DNA of 64,000 bases from Glycine soja (taxonomy: Eukaryota; Streptophyta; Magnoliopsida; Fabales; Fabaceae): the NCBI RefSeq assembly GCF_004193775.1, contig NC_041002.1, forward strand, positions 37,483,112 through 37,547,111, given 5' to 3'. Below, one piece after another: positions 1 through 11,945 of this stretch. The first letter of the stretch is position 1, and each line of letters starts with the position of its first letter. A program made the translations under genes and the position numbers. A model generated the notes under the pieces. The model searched no databases and was not told the origin of the DNA. It saw only the letters and a list, made by a program, of their open reading frames with translations.

Positions 1-455
1 TGACTCTCCAATAGTCTAATCCTAAGTAACTCAAGAATATCACGCAAGTTAAATAAATAAATAATAAAACCTCCACCATCAAAATAACATTTTTTATATT
101 GAATTAACAAAACTTAAAAAGGCATTCACTAGAAAACAGAACAGCCACTATATTGCTTCCTATTCAAAGAAAACCTCAAATTGTTTTTGACATACTTCGT
201 TTAAGTACCAAAAACAAGGGATTCACGGTGGATTCTAACCAAAAGGGTAAAACAAAAAGAAAAGAAAAAAAATATCTGGAATCTTTTTTTAATCCACGGG
301 AATCGAAGATAATGTGGTTTACAATAATTCACAGCTCATCCAACTAAGCTAAATCCCTTGATAAAATATGTGGGTTCTAACATAACACAATCGCTACAAA
401 ATGGCATTTGAATCTCCCACTCTTTTTCTTCTTTTTCCTTCGTTGATATGGTTCC
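1..455. other. 3' flank of the OTU pseudogene
   Basis: This is the downstream (3') side of the minus-strand OTU gene copy, whose stop codon is at 456-458. It presumably held the 3' UTR. A plus-strand reading frame at 153-347 is Lys-rich low-complexity sequence and I do not treat it as a gene. I see nothing else here. Confidence 0.4.
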
Positions 456-587
456 TCATAGTAGAAGATCATAATGGTTCTTACCGCTGTACAATAGCCT
501 CACAGCTTTTCGGCTAGAACCCTTTCTAAACTCACTTCCATAATCTGCAATGGGAATAAAACCAGATCCAAAACCACCGCCTAAATG
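456..587 (-). pseudogene. OTU copy, terminal exon with catalytic His
   Basis: The acceptor ATGCAG is good. It encodes HLGGGFGSGFIPIADYGSEF and then a basic stretch, ending in NHYDLLL and TGA at 456-458. The His of NHYD is the general base position of the OTU triad. The exon is open. Confidence 0.76.
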
Positions 588-1930
588 CTGCATGTGGTTT
601 ACAGGAGACAGCAGGAAATTTTAGTGGATAAGTTATACAACCTTATAACCCATAGATCAAAGGATATACTCAAATATGAGCTAGTACAAAGCTTTATAAA
701 GTAGGTACAAGAATACAATCATAACACGGCTTAATATCAAGCAAATTCTGTGAGTTTACTGAATGAAATAATAAATACAATAAAAATGATTAGGATCCCC
801 TATTCGAAAATCAAACTGGCCATTAGAAGGATCAATCAAGTCAAAGTCTGATCAGTGGAAACCCTTTATCAGTATGGTTAGAATATAAAAGCATCTTCAC
901 AGCTACAGATTAGAAACCATGGACTATTTTTTATAAATTTTAGCCTCTTTTGGAAGCACAAGGCCAGGCTATAATTGCCCAATAAAAACATATTGGTCAA
1001 ACAGTGAGCTATAATAATGTCCTACGTTATGAGATTCAAAATGCTCACTTTGCTCCAGTGCTATCCTATGAAGGGATCCATGTCTGACAGTATCAGTCTT
1101 TTGCCAACATTTTCACATTTAGTTTCCAATTTACTCTAGTTGTGGACATAAAAGTCAGAGGCAATTGAGTGCCTAAAGGCTCAAGTTTCCTTATTGCTCA
1201 CCTTCTCCCTCTGTTTCCCATTCTATTTTACTCATCACATTTGTGCCAATGGGGGTTGTTCAAAGGCATATATCTGCTCTTCGAACTCTTTCCTTTTGTT
1301 TTTTCATAACTCTAATTAATAACTCTTGCTTTAGCTTCACAAAACCTAGAGAGCTACATAACAGTTAAATTTTGCTGCTGCCTCAATTGTTCAGCTGTCA
1401 TGTCTGTTTAAAACATCCTTTTAAGCTTTGACTTCCAAAATCTCAGATCTTATAATCAATAAGCCTAGAAGTCTTTCTACTCAAGGCCAAATCCAGCCTA
1501 AGGAAACTGCAATCCTGCCTTTTATTTCCATAGGTCAAACAATGTTTATGTCCATCCAATGTTAGTTAAACACATACTTGCACTTCTCAATCTCTTTTAC
1601 ATATCCTATAAGTAGCATCTTATCTAGTCATCTTCAAATAAATTATGCACTTCCAACTAATATTTATTATATGCGTAGAACAGGACTCCACACAATACCA
1701 CATTGAGCATTAAGCAGAAAATCACTTGCTATAATGGTAGAATCTTTTACTCTTAGACACTAGACAGCCTATCATTACAAATGCACTAATATTCTAAATC
1801 ACCTCTCTGCATTTTATTTCCAAAATACAAGATTTATGGCCAATCAACCCCAAACATTAAATTTTACCAACAACTAAGTTATGAGCACCTTTATCTATCT
1901 GTAGATATATTTTTCATACTATTAGAGTAA

Positions 1931-2152
1931 TGTATAGAGAGTTGCAGTATTCAACTGCACTCTCAGTTAAATCAGTTAGTTAGGAATTAGTTTTATGTTC
2001 TGAGTTAGTTAGTTATAACTAACTATCTAAGCCTATAAATACTGAGTTGTAACTCAAAGTTGAGTGGTAAATAATCATTTTCACTTCTTTCTAAAGTTTG
2101 TTCTCTCAAACTATCTTCTACTATGATCTGTTAGAACTCTTTTACATACACA
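1931..2152 (+). repeat. short LTR-like sequence in an intron of the OTU copy
   Basis: It starts TGTATAGAGAG, holds a TATA-like CTATAAATAC near 2031-2040 followed by a pyrimidine-rich stretch, and could end at CA near 2152. The layout resembles a small copia LTR. No target duplication was found. The rest of the 588-2301 intron shows nothing recognisable. Confidence 0.3.
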
Positions 2153-2301
2153 TAATATTTCATTAAAAAAAATTGACCTGCCTTGTAGCAAGTACAGTTT
2201 GACTATAATCAGAGGAAAGACATGAGCACACTAACTACAAATTCTTCCTTCCCAAGTAAAATAGATAAATGCCAACCCAGTAAGAATTGTTTAAGGTATA
2301 A

Positions 2302-2355
2302 CTCATGCTCTGGTATGTACACAATGATTGGCTGCTTACATAACTTTGACAGTAC
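2302..2355 (-). pseudogene. OTU copy, KQPIIVYIP exon with both splice signals damaged
   Basis: It encodes VLSKLCKQPIIVYIPEHE, 18 codons. The base pair before the exon is TG where AG is expected. At the other end the exon runs GAG into TTATACC, so either the donor G is substituted or one base is deleted. An internal AG 12 bases in could act as an in-frame acceptor and drop four residues. Confidence 0.7.
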
Positions 2356-2550
2356 CAGCCACAATATTGTCATTCGTCAGTATCTGTGGAAACATTTAAC
2401 CTAAAGCCAATGAAAAAGTATGTCCAACTCCTCCAAAGAAGTGATGATGAAAGGTTCCAACGGGTGTTGTTCTCAGAAACTCCAACTAAATAAGTAACAT
2501 AATATCATTTATGCTCAATGGTTAAATATCAAATATGATATTAAAATTTA

Positions 2551-3593
2551 GAGTAAATTACTTTAACCTTCCCTCTATTTTGCATTTCTGACACAAAAAC
2601 CACTATTTTCAAAACCTACTCAAAACCCTAACTAACTTAACTCTGTTAAGAATATTGTATAAGAATTTTTTTTTCATTATTTTCAAAAAAGTTGTTTGTA
2701 TAAAAAACCAGCAATATCATTTTGTTAATTGAAGACTAAACATGTTTTCTTCTTTCCCTCTTCGTGCATGCATTTCCTTCCCCTGCACGCAGCAGACTCA
2801 TCCCTCCAAATTCAGCAGCACCACTCACCTCAGTCCTCACTAGTGCTGTCCCTTTATTTTTTTTCATTGAATATGCCACTGATGGCTCCAGTTTTGGGGT
2901 TATTGGGATCTCATTTTGAAAAAAGAGATTTTCTTTTTCATTTATCTTCTTTCTGATAGGTGAAGCAAGGATTATAAACAACAACAGGAATGGGGATTTA
3001 AATGTTTTGGGGATATGGGAGTTTGAATGTTTTGATTGAATATGCATGGATTAATATGGAAAGGAATTGCATATTTTTCCAAGATGAAGGAAACCAAATT
3101 GAAAAAAACATGAATCCCTACTTGGAATGAATAGGCTTGCTCAAAATCATAATTTCAAACAACATTCAGTACAGGCTCAGACTTAGTGCTTTAGTTGCAA
3201 AATTAAAGCTAAACAATAATAGGACATTGATCACAACCCCAGGATGTAATCAAACCCCATGATATTAGACAACTCACTTCTAATTGAATGAAATATACAC
3301 AATCACATGTCATGAACTTTGTGTCAATGTAATAATAGCAATTAGATTGAGATGAATTTATTTATAAGGGGTTTTGTGTGATGAGTTAAAAATTGAAATA
3401 TGGGTATTTAAGTGTTTTTGTCAATTTGACATAAAATAACTGTTGACCATTGGCTAACAGTTCGATTAAGTACATCATTAAAAATTGGACTTAAGTATAA
3501 CATATTTTTAAAAATGAAGGGTTTTGTGCAGGTCATGAGAACAAAGTGGATTTTGTGTAAGAAGCGAAAAATAGAAGGTTGAATTAATCTGCT
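2551..3593. mobile_element. inverted-repeat DNA element in an OTU intron
   Basis: The outer ~50 bases read as imperfect inverted repeats: a block with AACCTTC, TTTCTGACACAAAA and CCAC on the left has its complement at 3535-3593. The length of ~1.04 kb and lack of coding content fit a non-autonomous TIR element. No target duplication is clear. The overlapping small frames inside it are not genes. Confidence 0.45.
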
Positions 3594-4553
3594 TTTATAT
3601 CATAAATTAGAATATATGACTAGGAGAATGAGACTTTCAGTCTCCATTATCTAATTAGACATTCTCAATTGTCTCTCTTTTCTCTCCCTTGGATATGCAT
3701 TTCACACTCTACCCCCAACTAGCCTAAAAATTTCATTCAATCATCTCAAACTACCCTCTTATTTGTACACTTGATCTTCTCAACCACCTATCCCTTTCAA
3801 CTTAACCTCTTTTATCTCTTTCTCTAAATTCAATTTCAATAGTTTTTTTTAAAAATTTTGTAAATAGTTAAAAATAACTTTATATCACAATTTAAATTGT
3901 TCATTGTAAATATAAAATATAATTTACATATTCAAAGATATTTATTTATTATGAATTTTAATTATAATATAATTTATATATTCAAACATATTTATTTACT
4001 ATGAAATTTAATTATATAAAAAAAATATTTATCACGTGCAATGCATAAGATAAAATACTATTTTCCCATTCTCTGATGATATAAAAGTTTTATGGGTTCC
4101 AATCCCTGATTAACCTTGAAGCTCCAGCTGTAATCACATTCAAGGTGAAACTATTAACCTTGTGTGCAAAAGTCGTTGACTTATACATGCCAGAACAATA
4201 TACAATACACTTCAATATCTGAAATATTTCCTCACTGGGTCTATTAACTTCCACTTCAATTTGAATTCATTCAATTGTCATCTTTAGAATGCATGTGGAA
4301 AACATAAAATTATCCACAATACAAGATCTGACAGAACAGAACTCACCAAATCTTAACATAAATTATAAATTAATGTGACAAAGGAAAACATGTAAATGAC
4401 ATTGAAATTACACAAAAAGTTAAACAAAACCCCAAGAAAAATTTAACTTAAAGTGATATATACTCCAGAGACCCAACTATGAAAAGTATTATCCTTAAAA
4501 GATAAAAGATATAACTAAGTAAAACTAGCAAGATTTAGGAAGTAAAAGGAAGC
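3594..4553. other. intron sequence, AT-rich
   Basis: Between the TIR element and the FWGGESELL exon. 3840-4040 is very AT-rich with repeated TTTATATATTCAAA-type blocks. No gene or element ends seen. Confidence 0.4.
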
Positions 4554-4559
4554 ACTAAC

Positions 4560-4614
4560 CAGTAGCTCTGATTCTCCTCCCCAGAAATCAGGTCGCACAA
4601 TCCGTTGGCAGTAA
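4560..4614 (-). pseudogene. OTU copy, FWGGESELL exon
   Basis: Acceptor TTGTAG and donor GTTAGT are canonical. It encodes YCQRIVRPDFWGGESELL; the W-G-G-x-x-E-L core is a hallmark of OTU proteases. The length of 55 nt joins both neighbours in frame. Confidence 0.78.
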
Positions 4615-4705
4615 CTACAATATAACACACTTAATCATGACATTTAATACAAACTAACAATATATTTTAAGATCTTCATTTTCTGTCAATGTTTCCAAAA
4701 CATAC

Positions 4706-4820
4706 CGTTTTAGAGGCTCATCAACTGTGATGGCAATGAGGGCTTCTTCATATAATTTACGTTCACCTTCATTTTCACATATAGCTTCTTTCACTGCCAT
4801 TCTTAATTCATCTATCTGTG
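4706..4820 (-). pseudogene. OTU copy, central helical exon
   Basis: Acceptor GATAG and donor GTATGT are canonical. It encodes TQIDELRMAVKEAICENEGE followed by RKLYEEALIAITVDEPLKR. The length of 115 nt fits the phases of both neighbours (2 + 111 + 2). It is open and well conserved. Confidence 0.75.
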
Positions 4821-5029
4821 CTATCATGGGCAATGAAAAACATTGAAAAGAAAAGAAAAACAACGAGAAAGGAAAAGAAGGTTATAAGGCATGAAAAAGG
4901 AAGAAACAACATGGTAGGAAGACAAGTAGCTCAGTTAATAGCAGAAGCAGCCAAAACTATCATACCCAAGCTGTGTCACATAATGTAATTCTGTAATAGA
5001 GAGCAAAACAAACAAAAGTAAGGGTATTC

Positions 5030-5548
5030 GCGGACCTATTGCCAACAAGATTATCAAACTCGAGAATTTACGTAGACTCGTAAAAATTCTATAGACTCGA
5101 CTCTTGGACTCAACTCATATACTCATGAGAGTCCACTCATAATAACAAAATATCTATAAATAACATACAAATTAAATATTTTAACGGTATAATAAAACAA
5201 AATAGTAAATCATAAATTTCACAATACTTAAATAACCAAGTTTAGAAATGCATCACTACTAGATAATAACTTGCAAATGTTATAGTAGTGGAAGAGCATT
5301 CCCATCGAAGGTTTGATGTTATTAGAGAACAAGGGTTTCAAGTTATTAGAAGTGAGAATTTTTTTTTATTTAAGAACAACACACTAAATAAAGGTACTAA
5401 ACAAACAAAAAATAATTCAAAATGACTTACGTTTTGGTCTAATTTTTTTAATTTACCGACTCATTTACTAGGTGATAAACTCGACCGAGTTTCCTTCGAG
5501 TTTGTCTACTCAGAGTCTACTTTGATAACATGATTGCCAATGTATCAA
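5030..5548. mobile_element. possible MITE with ACTCG-rich inverted ends
   Basis: Both ends carry related inverted sequence: ATTATCAAACTCGAG and TAGACTCG motifs on the left, GAGTTTGTCTACTC and TGATAACATGATTGCC on the right. The right end lies directly against the donor of the OTU exon at 5554. The insertion did not disrupt coding sequence. Moderate to low confidence; no target duplication resolved. Confidence 0.4.
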
Positions 5549-5553
5549 CATAC

Positions 5554-5617
5554 TTGCATTTTCTCTCTCCTCACGTTGATTGAGACCTGTTCCCTTATTG
5601 TAAGCCATTCCTTTTAC
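5554..5617 (-). pseudogene. OTU copy, short exon after the catalytic Cys
   Basis: It encodes VKGMAYNKGTGLNQREEREN and ends in phase 1 before donor GTATGT at 5548-5553. The only upstream boundary that keeps the frame gives an intron ending in AC (5618-5619) and not AG. An AG six bases inside the exon would break the frame. Confidence 0.65.
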
Positions 5618-6214
5618 GTAATGTTATTGAACCAAACGTTACCACATACCACTAAAATTAATATGAAAAACTTAAACTAGTGAAGGACTTGGCAATTTAT
5701 ATTTAACAGATTTATATGGAAAAAGAATTTGACATAACAACTCATACAAATAAATAAAAAATAAGGGATCTTCCATAAAAGACAAGACAACTAATCATGA
5801 ATTATTATCTTGCAAACAATATCCAGGCTTATTGATTATTCACTATCCAACTTCTCTAGATCAATTAGTGTCATCCAAAGAACCTTCTGTATCTCAAGGC
5901 CAATTATGTTATCAGCACTACAATACACACACTACACTTATAACAGACAGAAATTATTGCTGCACTAGAGTAAAATATCAATGCTAGAAAATTCATGACC
6001 ACAAGGATTAGATTCCAGTTTGAAAGTTTCAACTTTCAAAAACAAGAGTCCTTCACCAGTAACCTCAAACTTAATATGAATATCCAGTTAATACTATCTA
6101 AATTCTTTCAAACTTTTGCATCCTGATGGCCAGAGCAGATATCATATTGAATTCCACAAATTACTAACAAGAAACCACAAAAGTGATTAGAACATAATGC
6201 ACCAAAGATGATAC

Positions 6215-6302
6215 CAATGAACGAAACAGACACCACCCATCCCCTGTAACCTTCTGAACTGAAAAACGCTCAAGTTTCTTCAGTGCTGGAGAGTGTCCAC
6301 CA
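6215..6302 (-). pseudogene. OTU copy, catalytic-cysteine exon
   Basis: Acceptor TTCACAG is at 6303-6304 and the donor is GTATCA. It encodes GGHSPALKKLERFSVQKVTG followed by DGWCLFRSL. The Asp-Gly-x-Cys core of the OTU active site is intact, but the usual Arg or Asn before the Cys is Trp (TGG), consistent with one C-to-T change from CGG. Confidence 0.72.
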
Positions 6303-7550
6303 CTGTGAAGACAAAAAGAGGGGGAAACTCATCAAAATTTTAAAGCATTGAGAAAAGAATTCAAATATGATCCGCTATTGATAAAGATACAATTACAAGA
6401 AAAAATAAGAAAACACAATATTAATGAACCTATATAAAATTTAGAAACATCTTGTTTTTATATTTCCCTTTCAACCCTATCAACCAAATCTGTTATTCTA
6501 AAAGCCCCTTACAATGATAAATTCATGAAATTTTAACATATAAATTTCCAGTGACTATTGACTAAAGCTTTGAGACAAATAAGTAGACCATTTTTTTCCA
6601 GCAATAATAATCATAATAAGTTAAAACTTAAAATATTTTTACCCCTATTAATGACACTAATTTTCACTTTGGTTCCTATACAGAAAAAGCTTTTGATTTG
6701 TGTATAATCATCTTCAATGTCATTTTCACCATATATTGCCAATTGCCTTTATAACACCATGACATTAACAAGGAGTTATTGTGGAGTATAGGAACTGTCA
6801 CAGAACTAAAAATTATAGTATTTCTGGTCCTTACTATATCACACTCATTTAAAATTTAGAAGAAGATTGAAAGGACTTATGCAAAGTTTATTTGGCTTAA
6901 GAAAGTGGCTTATGACCTTTCCATAAGCTTCCTTTTAGCTAATTTCAATCAACTTGACAGTGAAGCTTATCAAAATAAGCTCTCATGTCATATAAGTTCT
7001 TGCTAAAAAAAGATTAATTTTGATGAAGACAAGAAGTACCACAGGAGACAATCTTACTCATGCCCAGTAAAATTCCTATGAACAACAAAAATCTCCCTCC
7101 CTCCAAATATTTAACTGTATATTTCGGACTCAAACTTGACACTACTAATGCAATCCCGACGCTCGGTGTTAATTAAACTATTTACTGAAATACACACCTT
7201 ATTTCCTACGTTCAATTAACTACTATACTACAATGACAATATCCAGAGAGGATTATTAAATTAAAAATGACAGTACTTGGAACTAATTTCAATAACAACA
7301 ACAAAGTCTTATCCCACTAAATGAGGTCAGTTACATGGATATGGATCACAGGACATCATCCGACACGGTTAAAAACCGAAGTTTCAGAAATATTTTTTAG
7401 CCTAAATTAAGATTTTTTTTTTTCACATAAGGAATGAATTGAAAATGAATGTCACGTAAATATATTAAAAAAATATTTCAACCAAGAAAAAAAAAAACTC
7501 ATTACAGATGCACAAGAAAAGACAAACCAAAAGGGAAACGAAAAACTCAC
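6303..7550 (-). other. largest upstream intron of the OTU copy
   Basis: Canonical donor and acceptor. The sequence is AT-rich and I see no further exon, RNA gene or element ends in it. Confidence 0.5.
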
Positions 7551-7704
7551 AAGGATGAGCCAATTCTAGCGAATAAGAGAGTGCTACGATTCTCAATTCC
7601 AAACCAGCTTATGTTATTGTTAGGAGAAGCAGCAACTGAAGGAACCGGGGAAGAAACAACCTAGAATTTCGCACTCCCATTTCTCAGTTGCTCGAGAATA
7701 TCCC
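7551..7704 (-). pseudogene. OTU copy, N-terminal exon with premature stop
   Basis: Acceptor CCAG follows a T-rich tract and the donor is GTGAGT at 7545-7550. The translation contains DILEQLRNGSAKF, then TAG (7661-7663), then VVSSPVPSVAASPNNN and FARIGSS. The exon ends in phase 2 and joins the next one correctly. The TAG looks like a Glu codon changed to a stop. The alternative is that TTCTAG is itself an acceptor and the exon starts at 7660, which would need a further upstream exon. No initiating Met is present. Confidence 0.6.
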
Positions 7705-8425
7705 CTGGCAGTAACAAAAAAAAATCGAATAACAGTGAAAAGAGTTTGGTGTAGTCTTCATTTGATGATAATTTATTGCTTTATGTCATAAAAATGATTA
7801 ATTTAGTACATAAAATTATATATATCAATAATTTAGTTCAATTATTAAGCTACTTCTGTTTATGCAAAGAACAGTGTGACAAATCCATCTCGTGGAGGTG
7901 AAATCCACATTGAAGACAAGGCAAATCAATGTGATGCATCATGCTAGCCAATAATGTCCTAGATTAAAATGTCAATGATACTTTTTTTTAATGGTTGATT
8001 TTTTAATTCACAAAGCTAACAACTATTTTGCTAAAGAGTTTTTGTAATATGTTGTTATGCACAACAAATTGATCTCAACATTTGTAACTAAATAACAAAA
8101 TCATCCACAATATTTATAAAAGTGAACACTCACCTAAAACATTGATGATAAAATTCAGATTGATCTTATCATCAAAAGATTCTTCCCTGTTATCATACAA
8201 TCTCCATCATTATCCTTTCTAATCTTCATTTTTCTCTTCACCATCTTGATTATCATCCCCAACATCACTAGAAAAACCAGTCATTACTTCAATTGTTACA
8301 TCTCCTTTTTTTCAACATTAAGACCACCATAATCAAGTGCAATATCATACAAAGGATGAACAACCTCACCTATGCAGATTTGTTAGTCACTACATCTCTT
8401 TCTTCCACATTACCCACTCCATCAT
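7705..8425. other. upstream side of the OTU copy, no start exon found
   Basis: A first coding exon with an initiating Met should lie here if the gene were complete, since the exon at 7704 begins with an acceptor-like CCAG after a T-rich run. I could not find one. The 5' end may have been lost or displaced beyond the LTR inserted at 8426. Confidence 0.4.
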
Positions 8426-10996
8426 TGTAACATCTCATTTTTTGTAAAATAAATTAAAAAGGATTTTATTTCTTTAAAAATAAATAGTTTTAAAAAAATG
8501 ATGAGATTTTTATAATTAAATAAATAAGAAGAAATAACTTTATTAATTAAAATAATAGTTTGAAGGAAAAAATATTTTATTTATTCATTTGATAGGAAAT
8601 AAAATAGAGTTATTGTTTATAAAATAATAAAAATAAAGAAAAATAAAATAAATAATAGGCTGAGAGTACCCTAGTTATAAATAGAGACACGTTAGGTCAG
8701 TTTTTATACTGACGATACGTCTCTACATTTCCTCTTCCTCTCAATCTCGTTTTCCCTTCTTCTCCAAAAACCCTTTCTTTTTCCTACATACACTCAAATC
8801 TGTCTCAGTAAAATGACAATCCCAGACTCATTAACCGTTGGATTGTCGTGAAATTTGAGCACCAAGTTCAAAACTCATTCTCAAACATTCTCACCGTTTG
8901 AATTTACAAAAAAAAAATTGAGGTGAGAGAAATGTTCTTTGCATTTTAGTTTTCTCTTTTCCCGCAGAGACCCAAAACCTGTCCGAGTAAAACTATGATT
9001 CCAGACTCGTTAACCGTTAGATTGTTGTGAAATTTGGACACCACCTCCAGAGTCCATTTTCACACAGTCTAAAACCATTGGGATTTATGAAATAATGTAG
9101 AGAGAAATTAGTCTCTCACGTTGGCAGTAAAATGGAGGATACTATCATTCTCCTTCTCTCTAACGCTTAGAAACTCTAACAGAGCAAACAAAAGAAAAGC
9201 ATGAGAAATCTTAGGGAACTGCTAGAGACGGTACTATCATTGTCGAACTACACATGTGAACCCGCTTAGAGGTAAGGAATGAGTTTATCGCTATTGGGGT
9301 TAGAATGAACATGTGTAGGGATTTTTAGAGGATTAAATTGGGTTTATTTTGGGATGTTTATTGAATTATAATTTTTCCTTTATGATTATAAATACGATAT
9401 TGTTGTGTTTGACGAACCAATTGATGTCCTGATGCGAATTGGTTGATAAATTGAGTGATACTTGGTGTTTTCGTGTTTTTTTTTACCTATGATTTTGATT
9501 CATTGATTTTGATATGATTATGTGAAATTATTTGAGGGGTTTTACTCCATATGTTGTGAGAAACATTTTTGTATAAATTGATTCTATTTTGGATAAGATT
9601 TACTATGTGAGCATGATAAATTGTAATATTGAGATCATGAAATTATGATTAAAATTATGTGTAAATGATAAATTGAATATGTGATAAATTGTGAGATAAC
9701 ATGTTACTTTGGGATTATAATATTGTTATTGAGATTGAGTATAAGTGTAAAGTTAAACATGTGTTAATTTGTGAGATACACATAATCGTGTGATGGTGGA
9801 TTGTGACATTAAGAGATGTTAAATTGTGGATATGAGATTTGATTGTGAATAAGTGTGTGGTTAACACTTGATGTGACAATACTTGTGTTGTGAGTTGTGA
9901 ATTATACAATAACCCGATTGGTGTTTACCTTGACAAAAGTGTTTATGCACAGTGTTAAAGAAAAAGTGTAGGATTCCTAGTTAGGAACCTAAAGTGTTAA
10001 ATTGTAGCACAATGTGTTAAACATGTTTGAAACACGAGTGTAAGGTCGTGCGTATTGTATAATTCATGAGCAGTGTTTGCGTGCAAAAATTGTTTTAAGG
10101 GTTAGACCTGAATCAGGAAGGTGAGGTCCTAACGGATTCTTCAAAATCTAGGCCTTGCAGGTAAAGACACTTGGTTTGAGTACTCCTTTAAGCCTATGTT
10201 GATCCCATATGGTTGGAGAATTCTCGCAAAATAGAGTAACCCTGACTGGTCACCTTATGATTTTACTTAGTGAGAGTGACCTAATATACCCATTGTATGT
10301 TGTGTCTTGTTATGTATTCCTAAGCGCCCTAGGGTGGTTTTTCACTGACATGGTACCACATTGCATATAGGCTTGAGTCTTAGTATAATTATTGCATAAT
10401 GCTTGCTAATTATTTATTATGAAATTGATGAGTGTTATTACGTTTTGACCTGAGTGTGTGATTCATGCGTAATGTGATTGGTGATTGAAAAATGAATTTT
10501 AAATGATAAAGTGGTGAAGTGACGTGAATTTTATTAAGTTGGGCTATGTTATAATTACTTCCAAAATTTATTTTGATTACATCTTTCTATATTTGTATTT
10601 TTTTAGAAATGTAATAACTCACTCCCTGTGTGTTATTTGTGTTTGGATCCTGTGATGATCTCGAACCTTGTGTCCGTGGGAACAGATGACTAGATAGATG
10701 ACTTTAAAGAACCTCGTGCTAGAGGATGCTGGGACACAATGCTCTGGTAGGATATGACATTAGGGATGAGTTTTTATTTTAATTGCATGATGTTATTTTA
10801 TTTTATTTTACCTCACTGATTTAACAAAATTTCTTTTGTAAACTTTGACAGCCTTATTTTGATCAGGATGTGTTTTTAATAAGTTTTATTTGTTAATAGT
10901 GAAATGAATATGAACCTTTTACTCAGGTGAATTTGTTTATCAATATTTTTATATGTTTTATTTATTTATATGTATGTCGGGGTAGAGGGTGCCACA
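8426..10996 (+). repeat. solo long LTR, Ty3/gypsy type, family T copy 1
   Basis: It starts TGTAACATCTC and ends GGTGCCACA, 2571 bp. Flanks ATCAT and ACCAT match 4 of 5, consistent with an aged target duplication. A TATA-like TTATAAATAG lies near 8675, followed by a pyrimidine-rich leader and two tandem copies of a module with CGTTAACCGTT-like sequence and GTGAAATTTG (about 8811-8890 and 8985-9090). Near the end is a box beginning GATGATCTCGAACC at about 10655. Copies 2 and 3 are at 21024 and 43474. No internal retroelement domains adjoin it, so it is a solo LTR. Confidence 0.75.
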
Positions 10997-11510
10997 ACCA
11001 TCATTGTCTTTATAATGAGCATCAATGTTTTTTGTTATCTTATTAATTTTATTTAGCTCATAATCTCCAATATAGTCATCTACACATGCATCCTCACCAT
11101 CAAGCACTTGTTCGTTTGTGCTGACGACTAATGGCTCACTAACAACATCAAACACACCTTTTATGAGTATCTTCAGTGTGCCAGGAAAAAAACATTCAAA
11201 CACAACATTATCATTCAAGCATTTATGGTGCAACAGAGTAACAACATTGCAACCTTAGCTTATGAAATCACTTCTCTTCTTCAACACACAAGGATATATA
11301 CTCTTCAAACAATGACCAGAAATGAAACACCACTATCTACCAACACATCATCACCATAGGCCACCGATACTGCAAAGGGTAGCAAATGAAGATTTACCAC
11401 CGACACTAACAAATTGGTCCACGTGGAGTTCACTTCTGTCACATGGATTTTCCACATCGTCTTTCATGCGCCACATCACTAAAATATCAACAAAAATGAA
11501 GATAATTTGA
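10997..11510. other. unidentified sequence right of the solo LTR
   Basis: This sequence and 8100-8425 were contiguous before the LTR inserted. A minus-strand frame of about 91 codons (11233 down to 10958) runs into the LTR, with an acidic segment. It could be a fragment of an older transposon protein but I do not recognise it. No function is proposed. Confidence 0.3.
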
Positions 11511-11642
11511 CAATTGGACTAAATTGTTGGTACATTTGCATTTTTTGTGGACTAAATGATCATTTACATAGTTCAAGGACAAATTGTCACCAAATGCAAA
11601 CTACAAGGACTAAAGTGGACATTTATCCAAAAAAAAAACAAG

Positions 11643-11945
11643 GTAAGCATTCATTTGGTCCCTGAAATTGTGAGGTGGTGACAAATTGGTTCCAAAAAGA
11701 TGAAAAATTAAAATTTAGTCCTCGAATATACAAAAAGTGCAACAGATTAATCCTGTTGTTCAATTTGTGAGACCATTTTGTCATTTAATTGTAACCTTCC
11801 ATGATCAATTTGACAGTAAGTTGTATTTTATATTACCAATTTGACATAAAATTGTAAAGTTTAGGAACCAATTTGTCATTAAATTGTCCGCAAGATTAAT
11901 TTGTCGCACTTTTTTGCACATTTAAAGACTAAATTTGTGAGACAA
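11643..11945 (+). mobile_element. Mutator-like MITE, same family as 39472-39840, right end missing
   Basis: The repeated phrases AATTTGTGAGACCATTTTGTC, CAATTTGACA and ACCAATTTGTCATTAA match the element at 39472-39840 in the same order. The left arm (GACAAATTGGTTCC) pairs with the right arm (GGAACCAATTTGTC and GATTAATTTGTCGCAC). The outer right TIR is lost. An unrelated AGGACTAAA-type repeat lies just left (11515-11635). Confidence 0.5.

Larger units (their letters stand above)
456..7704 (-). pseudogene. OTU-domain cysteine protease (OTU3/At2g38025-like), decayed multi-exon copy
   Basis: OTU proteases cleave ubiquitin chains in the cytosol or nucleus. Seven minus-strand segments join in phase: 7704-7551, 6302-6215, 5617-5554, 4820-4706, 4614-4560, 2355-2302 and 587-456. 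In order they give the catalytic-Cys segment (GDGWCLFRSL), LRMAVKEAICENEGER, RPDFWGGESELL, KQPIIVYIPEHE and the His segment NHYDLLL followed by a stop. This is the arrangement of the plant OTU3 group, recognised from memory. Four lesions argue against function: a TAG inside the first segment (7661-7663), an intron ending AC at 5618-5619, an intron ending TG just before 2355, and a missing donor base at 2302. No start-codon exon is visible before the LTR at 8426. The introns are retained, so this is a duplicated copy and not a retrocopy. If cDNA showed unusual splicing it could still be expressed. The family call is firm and the pseudogene call is likely. Confidence 0.78.

Noticed and set aside
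2736..3047. 103-codon minus frame and an overlapping plus frame
   Set aside because: Both lie within an intronic TIR element, overlap on opposite strands and show no domain.
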